Assembly: GCA_023231475.1 (NCBI GenBank)
Contig: JALJEE010000349.1
Coordinates: forward strand, 116,855-180,854
Length of the DNA: 64,000 nucleotides
Direction: 5' to 3'
Source: Seison nebaliae
Taxonomy: Eukaryota; Rotifera; Pararotatoria; Seisonacea; Seisonidae
Within the stretch, counting starts at the first letter, position 1. Each line of letters opens with the position of its first letter. The position numbers and the translations under genes were made by a program. The notes under the pieces were generated by a model, which saw only the letters and a program-made list of their open reading frames with translations, ran no database searches and had not been told where the DNA came from. Shown in pieces: positions 23,576 through 34,735 of this stretch.

Positions 23576-25029
23576 ATCTAACCCTAATTTCAATGTGAAT
23601 ATTCTCAGAGAATAAGAATAAATCAACGTCTCACAACTTCACAACTTCAGATAGAAAAGTTCAACAAAGAAGAATGAGTTTCCACAAAATGTTTGTTAAG
23701 AATGAGAACGTTAGAATTAATTTCGTTCTTTAATCAGATAGCCAACAATCATCGAATCATTCCAATAATATCAAATAACAATGAAAGTAGCAATATGTGA
23801 ATTCACTCCATCACTCCACATCAAACGTGAAGGATAGATGATCAAAACAGTTAATCGGAGTGCCAAATTGAATATCTGGTATGATGATTCTCTTTTTCGT
23901 CCTTCCTTTAATGGCTGAAGAAAACAATTAACTTCTCTCTCCCTATATAATTCCTGCGTCGATTTTGATCGACAAAGATTGCGCTGTCGATTTCTCCGAA
24001 TAATTCATGATTCATAGATCATTTTAGATTGATTATCTTTCTCTTTTTATGTGTTTTTTAGGGTGGGAATTTCATAGGGATTTCATGGAATTTTACCTTT
24101 CCTCCAAATAATTATTATAAGTTCGACAGATATCGAAAATTCTATTTCCTTCTCCCCATCATTCAAAAGACGCATAGAATTTTATTGTAAGTAACTTATC
24201 TTTCTTCTTTCCACTAATCTGAAACATATTTGATGTTTCAAATAATTGATTCAACAATTCATTTAATTAATTCCATTATGAGATTGTATGAGAATTATGA
24301 GAATCAGTTGTAATTGGAAATGAAAGAAAATCAGTTGAAATAACATGAAAAATTGTAGATAAATATAAATATGAGTGACGATAATTCATTACTCTATTTC
24401 CATCATTTTTCTCAATGACATCACTCTCCTCTTCACATTCCATCACTCAATTACCTTATACGATAAAATTGGAGAGTGGTAGAGAGATGAAGAAATTGAC
24501 GAAAGAAAGAAATTCCACATGAATCTTTTCATATTCCCCATGGAATTGTGGGTGAATGTTGGGAAAGCTTCGAATTTGAAAGAAGATAATTAAAGAATCA
24601 TTCAAATTGGACATGTCTCCTTCTAATCCACTTCATCTACTCGACAGCAATCGATTGAATATTCTATTAGAAAACATTAAATTAAAATTGATTTTCTTTA
24701 TTTCTTTTCCGTCACCGTCCTCTCATCGTCCTTCATGAGAGTAAATGTCGTTTCTCCCTTCCACCCACCAACGACATTGAACGATTTGACATGAATAATT
24801 TGTCTGGTCGACGGAACGTAACGAAAAATGTCGTAATATTGATGAATTGATAAGATTTGATGAAACCGGAAGAGAAATTTCACAGAAAAGAAATGGAAAT
24901 AATTTCAGAGAAAAATTTTTGAAATTTCACTTATTTCTTTCAATAAAAATTCTTTTTCACTTTTTGTCCTTTTTCAATTTCATTAGAAGTTGATCTGTCG
25001 AGATTATTGGTAGGAGGTTATGAAATTAA
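23576..25029. other. Divergent intergenic region light chain / ELAPOR-like
   Basis: About 1.45 kb between divergent starts, expected to contain the promoter of the light-chain copy 2 and of the ELAPOR-like gene. A TATA-like element (CTATATAATTC) lies at 23942-23952. No gene recognised; the minus open frame 24698-24883 has no family signal. Confidence 0.5.
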
Positions 25030-28000
25030 ATGAAAATAATAATGAATAACATTCTCATTCGGAACTTCCTCATAACGATTGTGGTGGTGATATTGAAGAT
25101 TGGTGGTGAGAAGATTTGTGACAATGTCAAATATGTGAGAACGCCTTGTTCCCATGGGAACCGGTGGATAGTACGAGTTCCTTCTTCTTCCCGTTGTCAA
25201 TTGGAGGAATGTGAACGAGCGAAACTTGTCAATTGTCCGACCGTTTGTCCTTCTGGTCAATATTATCAGATCGAAGAGAATCATTGTGATGAATGTCCAA
25301 CCGGCACATTCAGTCGAGGCAATTCGATACTTTATTCGAATGAATTTAATGAAACTGATTTCGTTGTGACGAAAATCGATTTATTAAGAACGAAGAAAAA
25401 TAAAAAACATTTTTTCTCACCTCGATCACTTGAGAATTGTGACACTGTCGATAATTGGAAGACGACGGAAAGTTATTTGGAAGGAAGAGCAAAACATTGT
25501 GCTGTCATTCTCACTTATTCCACTTATATATCTGGTGAAAATGGTCAAGTAACTTTCCGATATCGTTCTGATGGTAATTTACTATTCCTCTTCTCTAACG
25601 ATCGTAATTCGCCCATCATCTACATGCAACAAAAGATGTCACATGTCCAATTGGAGAAGACTGATGGAAATTGGCGTCAATTTCGTACGAGATTGAAATC
25701 GGGTTACAACGAATTGGTTTGGGTCATCATTCCTAACGATATGTTCAATCAGGACGATTTATTTAACGAATTCAATGAAGCGTCAATAGATGAAATTGAA
25801 GTGATCGGTTTAGACTTCGCAGAACAATGTTCGAAATGTCTATCGGGAACATTTGCTGATAAATCGGGCGCATCATTTTGTGACGTTTGTGGAATAAACG
25901 AATATTCTTCTTCTGATTCGACGACTTGTGAGAATTGTTTGTCGAGTGAATATTCGAGAATTGCCTCATCGAAATGTGAGAAGAAAAGTCGTTGTATTCA
26001 TTTAGATTATAAACGTTCTTTCACTTGTACATCTTATAACACATTCGAATACGAATGGATCAAACCAATGGTCTGTGATCCATCATTACATAATTCCATC
26101 CATTTGCCAAATGGAGTGAAGAATTGTTCCATAAATTGTAATCCTGGATATGAATTGAATGAATCAATGAAATTATGCACTCGATGTCCTTCTGGTTATT
26201 TCTCTCGTGATGGAAAGAAATGTTCATTATGTCCTCGCAATTATCAAACTATTTCATCCATCAATCTCCTTCATTGGGACGACGATTGGATGAATGAAGA
26301 GAAATTCCATTTTCTTCTCAATTCCAATATTTCGGAAGAAGTTGATGGTTGGACGAAAACGAGAAATTTTATTCGTACAAATTATCAGTCGATGCTTTAT
26401 TGTTTACGACGTGATAGTTTTTGTGTTTATATCTTCCAATTTGATGTTCCTGCTGCCATTTTCACCAATGTGGAGACAGATATGTCCAATTTGGGACGGA
26501 AACGTTTCGTCGAATTTGAATTCGAAACCATCTGTCCCATATCAACCACTAAATCACTTTGTGTCATGAAACTTTATAGTTATATTAAGAGTCATTCGTT
26601 GAAATCAGCTCAATATACCGTCAATGGTGATAGTGATGGACGTCGAATTGCCAATTTGACAATCGATCGGAATGAACCACTTCAATTGATTTGGATGTTC
26701 CGTCCTCGTCAAATCGATGATATAGATGATCATTTATTCCATGACACTTTCATTTTATATTCCATCAATGTCACCAATGTGCAAATGGCACCATCGACTG
26801 ATTGTGTGTTATGTGATGGTCGATTTCGAAATGATGATAATGATGGAGGAGCATGTATGAAATGTAAAGAATCTCAATTCTTTTCTATCTCTAAAAGACG
26901 ATGTATGAATTGTCCGAAGAATTGGAAAATAAAAAAAGTTTTCGATCGATTTCAATTTCATTCGTCAGATATTCGTTCAAAGAAGTTATTGAACATTTCC
27001 CTCGTCGACGATTATCGACGACATTGTGAGAAATGTCCGAAGAATATGATCAGTTCGAATGGAATTGATTGTATATCTGATTGTCGATTGAGAGATAAAG
27101 ATCGTCGATTAGTCGATTTTAGTGCCATCGAACAATTTACTATTCGGACGACGTCCTCTGATTTCATGAAGAATAATTATCAAATGTGGAACATTTCCCT
27201 TTGTGGAACGAATAATATCGAATGTCATGATAACTCGTCTTCTATGCAAATGTTGGGACCGATCTTGAAGAATTTCAACGACGGTTTTATGCAGGAAAAT
27301 TTCCGAGAATCGATTGACGGTCGTATTTGTCGAATGAGTTTCATAGGAAAGAGTGACAATGAAATCGAATCAAAGAATCCCATTCTCTTATCGAAAGATA
27401 TCATTTCACTCAATTATTCCACTGATCAATTAGATCGACGAATTGTCATCATCGAATATGAATCGATCACGACAGCCAAATGTGAAAAGTTTCGATCGTT
27501 CGCCAAATTATATTGTCGAATTGATATGGACGAAGATATCACATTGGACTCGAATGAAAGGAGACTTATTCGAAATAGTTGTGGTGAAAAAAATGAAGAT
27601 AAATGTTGTGAACAAATTATTTATTATACGAAATATGCTTGTCCCATTTGTTTGGATGAAGAATTAATCGTTAGTAAAAGTGATTGTGTTGATGGACGAC
27701 AAAGAGTTGAATATAAATCAATCAATAACATTTGTCGAATAGACGAAAAGAGAAATAATGAAATGATGGAATGTTCACCACTCTCTCGAATGACTTTATT
27801 CATTGTTATGCTCACTTTATTCCTTCTCGTATCTCTCGCTTGTATTATCATTTATTGTTGGCGGAAGAATCTCGATCTCCAATACAAATACACAAAAGTT
27901 GTGAGTCGTCAAAATTTATCGAATAATTTCAGAAATCGTTCCACTCCTTTCATCAAATCAAGAAATAATAATAATAATCATAATGATGATCAGGAGATAA

Positions 28001-28410
28001 ATGATGATCAATTGGATGAGAACAACAATAACAACAATAATGATGATGAAGATGATGATGGAACGAATAATGAAAATGAAGATGATTTTCCTCAATTTCC
28101 AATGGCTGAATCATGTGGTATTGAGACGGATGAGGACGAAGAAGAGATGGAAGGCGACGGAACGAATTATTTCAACAATTTCTCCAATGACAATGTGATG
28201 GAGGAATCATCAATTTTAAAATCGGCTGAAAAGAAACCGAAAATGACGAATTTAATTGAAAAAATAAAAAATCCTGAAGTTTCCTTTTCCAGTGGTGGAA
28301 CGAATCTCGTATCGAATATGATGAAATTAATTAAACCGATCAATATCATGAGAAAGAATGATGGTGATTCCTCTGCTCAAATGAAACTTGTTAGTTTTGA
28401 ATTAGAATAA
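25030..28410 (+). CDS. ELAPOR1/2-like (EIG121) Cys-rich type I membrane protein
   Basis: An intronless 1126-residue frame. Signal peptide at residues about 5-27 (an alternative start at Met-5 is possible). The ectodomain is Cys-rich with repeated CxxCPxG(T/Y)xS knots (CDECPTGTFSRGN, CSKCLSGTFADKSG, CTRCPSGYFSRDGKKC, CEKCPKNMISSNGIDC), and between them the family blocks ENCDTVDNWKTTESYLEG, GQVTFRYRSDGNLLF and NELVWVI, matching vertebrate ELAPOR1 (KIAA1324/EIG121) and ELAPOR2. One membrane helix at about 921-944 (MTLFIVMLTLFLLVSLACII). The cytoplasmic tail (about 180 aa) has poly-Asn/Asp and acidic runs near 980-1020 and a C-terminal KMKLVSFELE. In vertebrates the family sits in endosomes/trans-Golgi and is linked to autophagy and secretory-cell maturation. 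Function here is inferred by family only. Confidence 0.85.
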   Translation: MKIIMNNILIRNFLITIVVVILKIGGEKICDNVKYVRTPCSHGNRWIVRVPSSSRCQLEECERAKLVNCPTVCPSGQYYQIEENHCDECPTGTFSRGNSILYSNEFNETDFVVTKIDLLRTKKNKKHFFSPRSLENCDTVDNWKTTESYLEGRAKHCAVILTYSTYISGENGQVTFRYRSDGNLLFLFSNDRNSPIIYMQQKMSHVQLEKTDGNWRQFRTRLKSGYNELVWVIIPNDMFNQDDLFNEFNEASIDEIEVIGLDFAEQCSKCLSGTFADKSGASFCDVCGINEYSSSDSTTCENCLSSEYSRIASSKCEKKSRCIHLDYKRSFTCTSYNTFEYEWIKPMVCDPSLHNSIHLPNGVKNCSINCNPGYELNESMKLCTRCPSGYFSRDGKKCSLCPRNYQTISSINLLHWDDDWMNEEKFHFLLNSNISEEVDGWTKTRNFIRTNYQSMLYCLRRDSFCVYIFQFDVPAAIFTNVETDMSNLGRKRFVEFEFETICPISTTKSLCVMKLYSYIKSHSLKSAQYTVNGDSDGRRIANLTIDRNEPLQLIWMFRPRQIDDIDDHLFHDTFILYSINVTNVQMAPSTDCVLCDGRFRNDDNDGGACMKCKESQFFSISKRRCMNCPKNWKIKKVFDRFQFHSSDIRSKKLLNISLVDDYRRHCEKCPKNMISSNGIDCISDCRLRDKDRRLVDFSAIEQFTIRTTSSDFMKNNYQMWNISLCGTNNIECHDNSSSMQMLGPILKNFNDGFMQENFRESIDGRICRMSFIGKSDNEIESKNPILLSKDIISLNYSTDQLDRRIVIIEYESITTAKCEKFRSFAKLYCRIDMDEDITLDSNERRLIRNSCGEKNEDKCCEQIIYYTKYACPICLDEELIVSKSDCVDGRQRVEYKSINNICRIDEKRNNEMMECSPLSRMTLFIVMLTLFLLVSLACIIIYCWRKNLDLQYKYTKVVSRQNLSNNFRNRSTPFIKSRNNNNNHNDDQEINDDQLDENNNNNNNDDEDDDGTNNENEDDFPQFPMAESCGIETDEDEEEMEGDGTNYFNNFSNDNVMEESSILKSAEKKPKMTNLIEKIKNPEVSFSSGGTNLVSNMMKLIKPINIMRKNDGDSSAQMKLVSFELE

Positions 28411-28837
28411 TTTTTTCAAAAATTTCATTTTCTTTTTCCATCACAGGATTTATTAAAGAATGAACATCATGATGTTTTTGATGATTGACAAAAATTCATT
28501 TTCTTCTCATCATCAATTGTGGAAGAGTGAGAGAGAAAGAGAAGGAAATCGAGTTTCTTCATTCCACCAACTCTTTTGTGGAATAAAATCTCATTCCGTT
28601 TTATAATTATTTAATTTTTTTTTTTAATTTATTTATTTTCATTTGTTTGCAAAGTATTATTTAATGAGACTCATTATCATTCCCACATCCTCCCCACCTA
28701 AACCATCACCACCACCACCACCACCACTCGAATTCCCATGAGTTTTTTCGAGTGGTTGATTTATTCAAACGAATTAGAAGAATTGAAAGTTTCTGTTTCT
28801 TTTAATAAAAAAACATTTTGTTTTCATTTCACCACTG
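28411..28837. other. Intergenic with CCA repeat
   Basis: About 430 bp between two plus-strand genes, including a (CCA)n tract at 28707-28728 and poly-T stretches. Nothing else seen. Confidence 0.6.
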
Positions 28838-30167
28838 ATGCAAAGTGATTTACTGCTGAGAAATGTTGGACGTTGGAATGAAGCGGAGAAGACGATAGAA
28901 ACGGAGACCGATTGTCATCAGCCTAATAAGTGTGGGAACGCTTGTCAGCAGATGTTATTAGATAGTGAGAGTTCTCCATTTGCTCGAAATATTTGAGGAT
29001 TTCTAATTTTGTCTCAGAATGTCAACAATCTCTCCAATTAGGCAATTGTCTTTTTAAGAAGATGATGGCAATAGGGAATCAGTTGGAACGGATTAGTAAC
29101 GAGAAAGTATCAGAATGTGCTGCCATCGATTATTTGCAAGATATGTTATATGAAGGCACATCAACTCAATTAACTTCCGAATATATTGGGAGAACTAAAC
29201 CTTGTAGAACTGCATCAGGAAGAGGAACGACAATGAAAGATGTCTCAACAATTTTAACTTCATCGCCATGTGTGAGAAAGAAGTTGTCGTCAGTTAAAAC
29301 AGATGATATTACTGTTCCAATGGACAATTGTGAATTTATCGAATTCTTAACAAATAGAAATTTCGGTAAGTGCATAGTAGATAGGAGGAAAGTTGATTAT
29401 CAATTTATTTTCTGATTAAACTCTCATTCAATTTCAAAATAGGAATGTCCAAATTTCCGAATTGAAGAAAAGTTTCACACACTTATTTTTCTTGGATTTA
29501 TTTTTGAGAAAAAAAAATGTATAATATAAATTTCAGGAAACTAAGAAAAAAGAGAATGAAATTAAAAACGGAGAAACAGGAGAATGATATTTGTGTTCTG
29601 AAAGCGATGTTCATCCGATACTTCAATCAGATGGAACAGATGCGTCATAGTGTTGATCGTCTGGAGAATTTATCGGAATATCATCAAAGGAAATTTCAAA
29701 TGATCGATAAACGAATGAAATATTGGGATGGAAGTCAATTAGGTATTTATATGGATTCATTGAATATGCAAGATTCTCGTGTTCGAATGTGTGAGCAATT
29801 GAAGAAGAGTATCGATCCATGTAAATCGAAAGATACTCGACTCGATTTTCTCGTTTCACATCGATTACAGAAAGAAGTGAATGCTGTAAAAGTTCCTTTT
29901 ATTCCTTTGACGAGATGTGATGATTATTAAATGATTTGAGAATAGGATAAAGTTTGGTGTAATAATCGATTTGCGATTTATGATAAAATGAACGATCAAT
30001 TAAAAGATAAAGTGGATGATTTAAATGAAACGATTAATCGATTAGCTCTCCAGAATCATACGTTATCCAAAATCCAAAAGTTTTTCTTATTTCTCATCGT
30101 TTCCTCTTCATTCAATTCTTCTTTCAGGACATTTCATCCATCTAATGGAAGGGAAGATTGTTCTTAA
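28838..30167 (+). CDS. Unrecognised 350-aa protein with helical, charged C-terminal half
   Basis: Six-exon model: 28838-28964, 29018-29391, 29443-29471, 29537-29885, 29946-30079, 30128-30167. Introns 53, 51, 65, 60 and 48 nt all keep frame and remove in-frame stops. I recognise no domain. The N-terminal third has several Cys (TDCHQPNKCGNACQQ). The middle is Ser/Thr-rich. Residues from about 170 are strongly charged and helix-forming (EEKKLRKKRMKLKTEKQE; MNDQLKDKVDDLNETINRL), suggesting coiled coils. The donor of intron 2 could instead be at 29377 (four residues fewer plus shift of the junction, same frame). The gene lies in a plus-strand run between the ELAPOR-like gene and the P450. The protein could be a cytoskeletal or kinetochore-type coiled-coil protein, but nothing proves it. 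Confidence 0.55.
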
Positions 30168-30309
30168 ATTATCTGCTCGTAATGACGAATGAGCAAAACT
30201 GAATGAAAAATTGAAAATATTTCAATTCATTTTTCTATTTGTATTTTCTCTCAATTTAACTTTCAATTTGGAAAAAAAAGAAAATTATTTCAAACGAATT
30301 TTCATTTGA

Positions 30310-32321
30310 ATGAACGCAGGAAATCGACGTAACGATCGAAATGATCAGATGTTCGATGATTTGACATCGATCGGTCTCTTCGTTCAATTGGCGGTGCTCG
30401 TTTTCACTTTCATCGCCTTCTTCGTTTTCAGTCGTCCTTCACCCGAATTACTCAATCAATATCCTTTCCAACCGTTCAATGATACGACTAGTACAATTCT
30501 CGAAGATTTCTCTCGAAATTATTGGGCGACTATGGTGAAATTTCCGGTCGATCTATCAATGGAACATTTGAAAGGATTCTCATCTTTCATCATTGTCCTT
30601 CTCGGTCCATTGGCATTATTGATGATTATCGAAATTTTACTTTATCATGAAAAACAACGAGAATTATACAACTTTCAAAAACGAGGAGAATTAAAATTTC
30701 TTAGTGAATCACCTGATTTAGTTGCAACAGAAATTCGAGTAAAGACTAACAACTCCCAAATGATATTAGCTCGTAAACGACATTCGATTAATATGGAAAC
30801 GAAAAATTTTCCAAGACATTTGATGGAGTTGTATGAGAGAATATCATCCAACGTTTTTCTTGTATCGAATTCATTCGGTTCAATTCAACGTCATTTCATT
30901 TTAGTCAATAGTTTTGATACAATATCTTCTCTCCTCCTTCGACATTTGCGAGTATTCGCCAACAGAACTTTTGGACAAACGGCACATCGAATTCTCTCAG
31001 TTTTCGGAGATACATCTATTCGACGTATTAATATTCCACCAAATAGTTTCGATTGGTTTACTCGAACTAAACCATCAAATTCGATAACTTTTGGGAATTA
31101 TGAAAGTAATTGGCATGAACGAACAGTGGCAGCAAGTGCCATTCTGAAACATATGACAGGATCGAATAATTCAATCGGTATTTTCTGGTGGAAATGTGGA
31201 AAGAACATTTTTAAAATGATCGATGAAGCTAACGAAAATAAATATTCGACAGATGATTTATTTCTCCGATTAGCCGTTTATACACAACTGAATGTGGAAT
31301 TTGGTACAAACATCGAATATGAATCACGTAAATATGAAGAATTCTATTCTCATACGAAAGAATTCAATGAAGAATTCGAACAATTGTTACATCTCGAAAA
31401 TAATTATGCTCGATTATTTCTCACGTTAATTTTTCAATTTATTCAATTCTATTTTTAACATTGTCATTCTGGATGAATATAGATCCAATGATAAATTCCA
31501 ATCACTTAAAGTCGATTTACAGAAAATGCTCTTAGTGGAAATTCGAACGACGATGATCAATTCACTCGATACAAATCAGGCGGATAGTGGAGATATTATG
31601 CCGTTCAATATCATGAAACAAATACAACCCACCGTCACGACGGAAGAACTGGCTCTTATTCTTGTCGAACTTTATATAAGTTAAAAGGTCTTTAAAAAAA
31701 ATTCTCTTAATTTCATTCACTTTAGTTGGTGTGAGGAAAATTGCTTCGTCTCTTCAATGGCTATTCTATTATATGGGGAAGGAAGTGGATCTACAAGAGA
31801 CATTGCGCACACATGTTCGTACACGACTCGAACCATTCGAACAAGATTATGAGAATATATTCATCGAACCGAAACATAAACATCAATTACCGTTGTTGGT
31901 AGCGACGGTGTATGAAAGTTTCCGATTAAGTAATCTCTTACCAATCGGTTATCCTCATTCTGCCAGTCGAAATATCAAAATATTTAATGAGTATGTGGGA
32001 AAGGCGTCACCATTCCTCTTTCATTATCAATCGATTAATCTCGACAATGACATCTTTCCAAATCCGGAAAATTTCGATATTTACCGTTTTCTAGAGAAGG
32101 ATCTCGGTTTCAATTATGAGAAAATTTCGATGGTCGCCTCATTCGGTTTTGGAGTAAGACGTTGTCCCGCTAAACAATTCTCGATCGATCTCATCTTTTC
32201 ATTTCTGGCGAATATTCTTAAACAATTCAATTCCATTACTCTCAATGAATCAGATGAACAAAGTCGTTACACGGCATATTTAAAGAAACCACCATTATTT
32301 AAAATAAAATTTATTTCTTAA
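30310..32321 (+). CDS. Divergent cytochrome P450
   Basis: Three exons: 30310-31424, 31483-31679, 31726-32321; introns 58 and 46 nt; 635 aa, about 130 longer than a usual P450. The N-terminus has two hydrophobic segments (about 21-41 and 94-114) rather than one anchor. P450 hallmarks in the C-terminal half: ExxR as ESFR (residues 501-504), a PERF-like FDIYRFL, and the heme loop FGFGVRRCPAKQF with the thiolate Cys at about 584. The I-helix segment reads IIGVRKIASSLQWLFYYM where most monooxygenases have (A/G)Gx(D/E)T, so the acid-alcohol pair is replaced by Arg-Lys. Enzymes that rearrange endoperoxides or hydroperoxides also lose this pair, so a non-monooxygenase role is possible. Substrate and CYP family unknown; some resemblance to the CYP7/CYP8 group is only an impression. 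The last 11 bp overlap the MsrA coding end on the other strand. Confidence 0.82.
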
Positions 32322-32847
32322 ATAAACTCCCAAAATTCTTCTCGATCTTTTTCAATTTCTTTCCGATACTCATTTGACAATATGAATTCTCTGGATTTTT
32401 CACAAAATAATTCTGATGAGAATTCTCCGCTTCGTAAAATTTCGTCAGTCGTTCCAATTTCGTAACGATGGGAATCGAATAAGATTTCTGTTCTTCTCTT
32501 ATCACTTTCTCACAAATCTTCTTATCCTCATCCGTCGAATAAAGAATGATGGAACGATATTGTGTTCCTATATCTGCTCCTTGTCGATTGAGTTGAGTTG
32601 GATTGTGTAATGCGAAAAATATGGTGAGAAGTCGAATGAGAGGAATCTCATTTTCATCATAACTAATTTGTACAACTTCGGCATGTCCCGTATGTCCGGT
32701 ACAAATGGCTTTATAATTCGGATGAGTCATCTCACCTCCACTGTAACCACATTTGGCGAAATTGACTCCAATTACCAATTGGAAGATGTGTTGCAAACAC
32801 CAGAAACAACCGCCACCCAATGTGATGAGTTTAGTAGACGAAGACAT
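32311..32847 (-). CDS. msrA: Peptide methionine-S-sulfoxide reductase MsrA
   Basis: 178 aa, intronless. It starts MSSSTKLITLGGGCFWC with the catalytic Cys in the invariant GCFWC, followed by CGYSGGEMTHPNY, GHTGHAEVVQISYD, NPTQLNRQGADIGTQYRSIIL and ENSHQNYFVKNP, all MsrA signatures with the substrate-binding Glu/Asp/Tyr positions. It reduces methionine-S-sulfoxide in proteins and free Met using thioredoxin. No clear targeting peptide, so it is probably cytosolic. The C-terminal resolving Cys of many eukaryotic forms could be the one in NSYCQMSIG. Its stop codon sits inside the P450 coding sequence on the opposite strand (overlap 32311-32321). Confidence 0.96.
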   Translation of the reverse strand: MSSSTKLITLGGGCFWCLQHIFQLVIGVNFAKCGYSGGEMTHPNYKAICTGHTGHAEVVQISYDENEIPLIRLLTIFFALHNPTQLNRQGADIGTQYRSIILYSTDEDKKICEKVIREEQKSYSIPIVTKLERLTKFYEAENSHQNYFVKNPENSYCQMSIGKKLKKIEKNFGSLFKK

Positions 32848-34658
32848 AATTATCTATTATCTTATTTAGAGAATCTTAAAAGAAAGAACTGTGAGATCTT
32901 TTCCTCAACAATCTTCCGTTTCATATGAGAATGGATGAGAAGATTTCTTTTAATAAATTCACAGGAATGATGTGAACATCTTTCGATGAACCTGTATGAA
33001 CAAAAAAAACTGTATTCAACAAATATGAAATTTTCATTCAAAATATTCATTCTATTTCTTCCTTTTAATAAGTAGCTTCTCAATGTGAATAATGTTAGAA
33101 TGTGGATGGACTTCATTTATGAGAATTATGTAAAACTTATTAGGAAAATTATCATATTGGGCGATATTTCGAATTTATTGAGTTATTATGAAATTTATTT
33201 TACTGCTCATCATTTCCTAACCCCAATCGGAAATCAGTGAACATATCGATGACATTTAAAATCAACTTTCATAAAGACGAACTCTTTTCACATTCATTTT
33301 ATTTATACGATTTCTCTTATACAATTCTCTTTTTCTTATTCAATGGAGAATAAATTGAAGAGAATTATAACTAATATAATATTAGTAATACTTATAATAT
33401 TAGTAGTATAATATTTGTAATATTTATTCTCCTAATTATTACCCTTATACAACGACGATTTTAGAAAATTCGAATGTTGTTCCATACTGAATGGAATTGT
33501 TTCGTGTTTGAATTAAATGAAGACAATTAATTTCATATTATTAGATCGTATGTTCAGTGTATAGGTATTAGAAGTCGGTTGTTCGTTTACTAGTTGAATT
33601 TAAATGCAATTTAGAGAATAACTTCTAATTTATCACAATAATATTCGAGGAATGAAATAAGGAAAGTTGTGAGGGAGTGGGAGAGTGGACGCACATTCGC
33701 AAATCGTTAGTATATTAGACAGGACATCCGAATGATTTTCTTGGTGTTTATTGAATATAATCGGATTAAGGTATGATATGCATATCGTACTATTTCAAAG
33801 TCATGCTAAACAAGTCGAGTGAAAGACGAGTTAATAATAATCGAATAGAAAAAGATTTGCGGATGGATGAAGTTAAAGAGAAAACGGAGAATTTTTGTTG
33901 ATGTGTATACAATTGGACAGTTGGAGAAAAAGTGAGTGATTGTTGCTAAAAATGAAATAAGATTCCGATTCATTAGGAAAATGGAAGTTAATTTGGAGAA
34001 AGGTGCAATTGAGGAGTTGTGGAGGAGGAGGACGAAATGTTGGAGGACGAAATATTATTTGGGGGGAGGGAGGACGATGACGATGGAGGATATGTAATAG
34101 AAGATTGTTAATAAGAGTTGAAAGAAATGTAAATAGTCTTTGCCCATAATGAATTATAGCTAACGGTCTGTAAGTTTGTTTGTTTTTTTCTCATTTATTC
34201 TCCCCCCGAGACACCAGGTGATCAGCGTCGATTGGTGTGAATGTATATGGAGAATATGATAATTATTATTATTCTTTTATTCCCTTCATTTTTTTCTCTC
34301 TTATACATTCAGTTCACTTGAGCGTCAAGTAGCCGAAATGATGAAAGACAATTGAGATTTATCCATATCATCATCACCATCATCATTTCGTTAACATTGA
34401 GATCGAATAATATGGGCATATTCAGTCAAGTTCAATTCTGCATAAATAATCTGCTTAATTCTATTACTATAATTCTCATCTCCTTTTCAATCCCAAACTA
34501 GTGAGAAAAATATTCATCATCATCATTATTATTATTATTATTATTATATGTTATAGTATTTTTAGTTTTGATTAAATTTCTTTTGTTTCATACGAAAAAA
34601 ACAAAAATCTTTCTAAATTTCCTTCTAATATTTATCAATTCTTTTCTGTTATGGCTAG

Positions 34659-34735
34659 TGACTTCCTGGCGCTATCGGCACAGCACTGCCGATAGTTCTT
34701 CCGCAAACCAGAGAATGACGCCAAATAGTAGTAAG
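34659..34735 (+). other. Candidate coding exon (77 nt)
   Basis: GC-rich island inside very AT-rich flanks. Preceded by an AG and followed by a gtaata donor. Open in one frame, giving TSWRYRHSTADSSSANQRM and TPNSSK, ending in phase 0. A next block with a good acceptor (ttctttcag at 35015-35023 region) at about 35024 is open in the matching phase (IENDRNIHITRTIANETM onward) until a TGA at about 35113. No family recognised. It also contains a 9-bp inverted repeat (34672-34680 / 34687-34695). Confidence 0.3.

Noticed and set aside
34672-34695. Perfect 9-bp inverted repeat with 6-nt loop (CTATCGGCA/TGCCGATAG)
   Set aside because: One or two such hairpins are expected by chance in 64 kb, and no terminator, miRNA-length stem or histone-type context is present.
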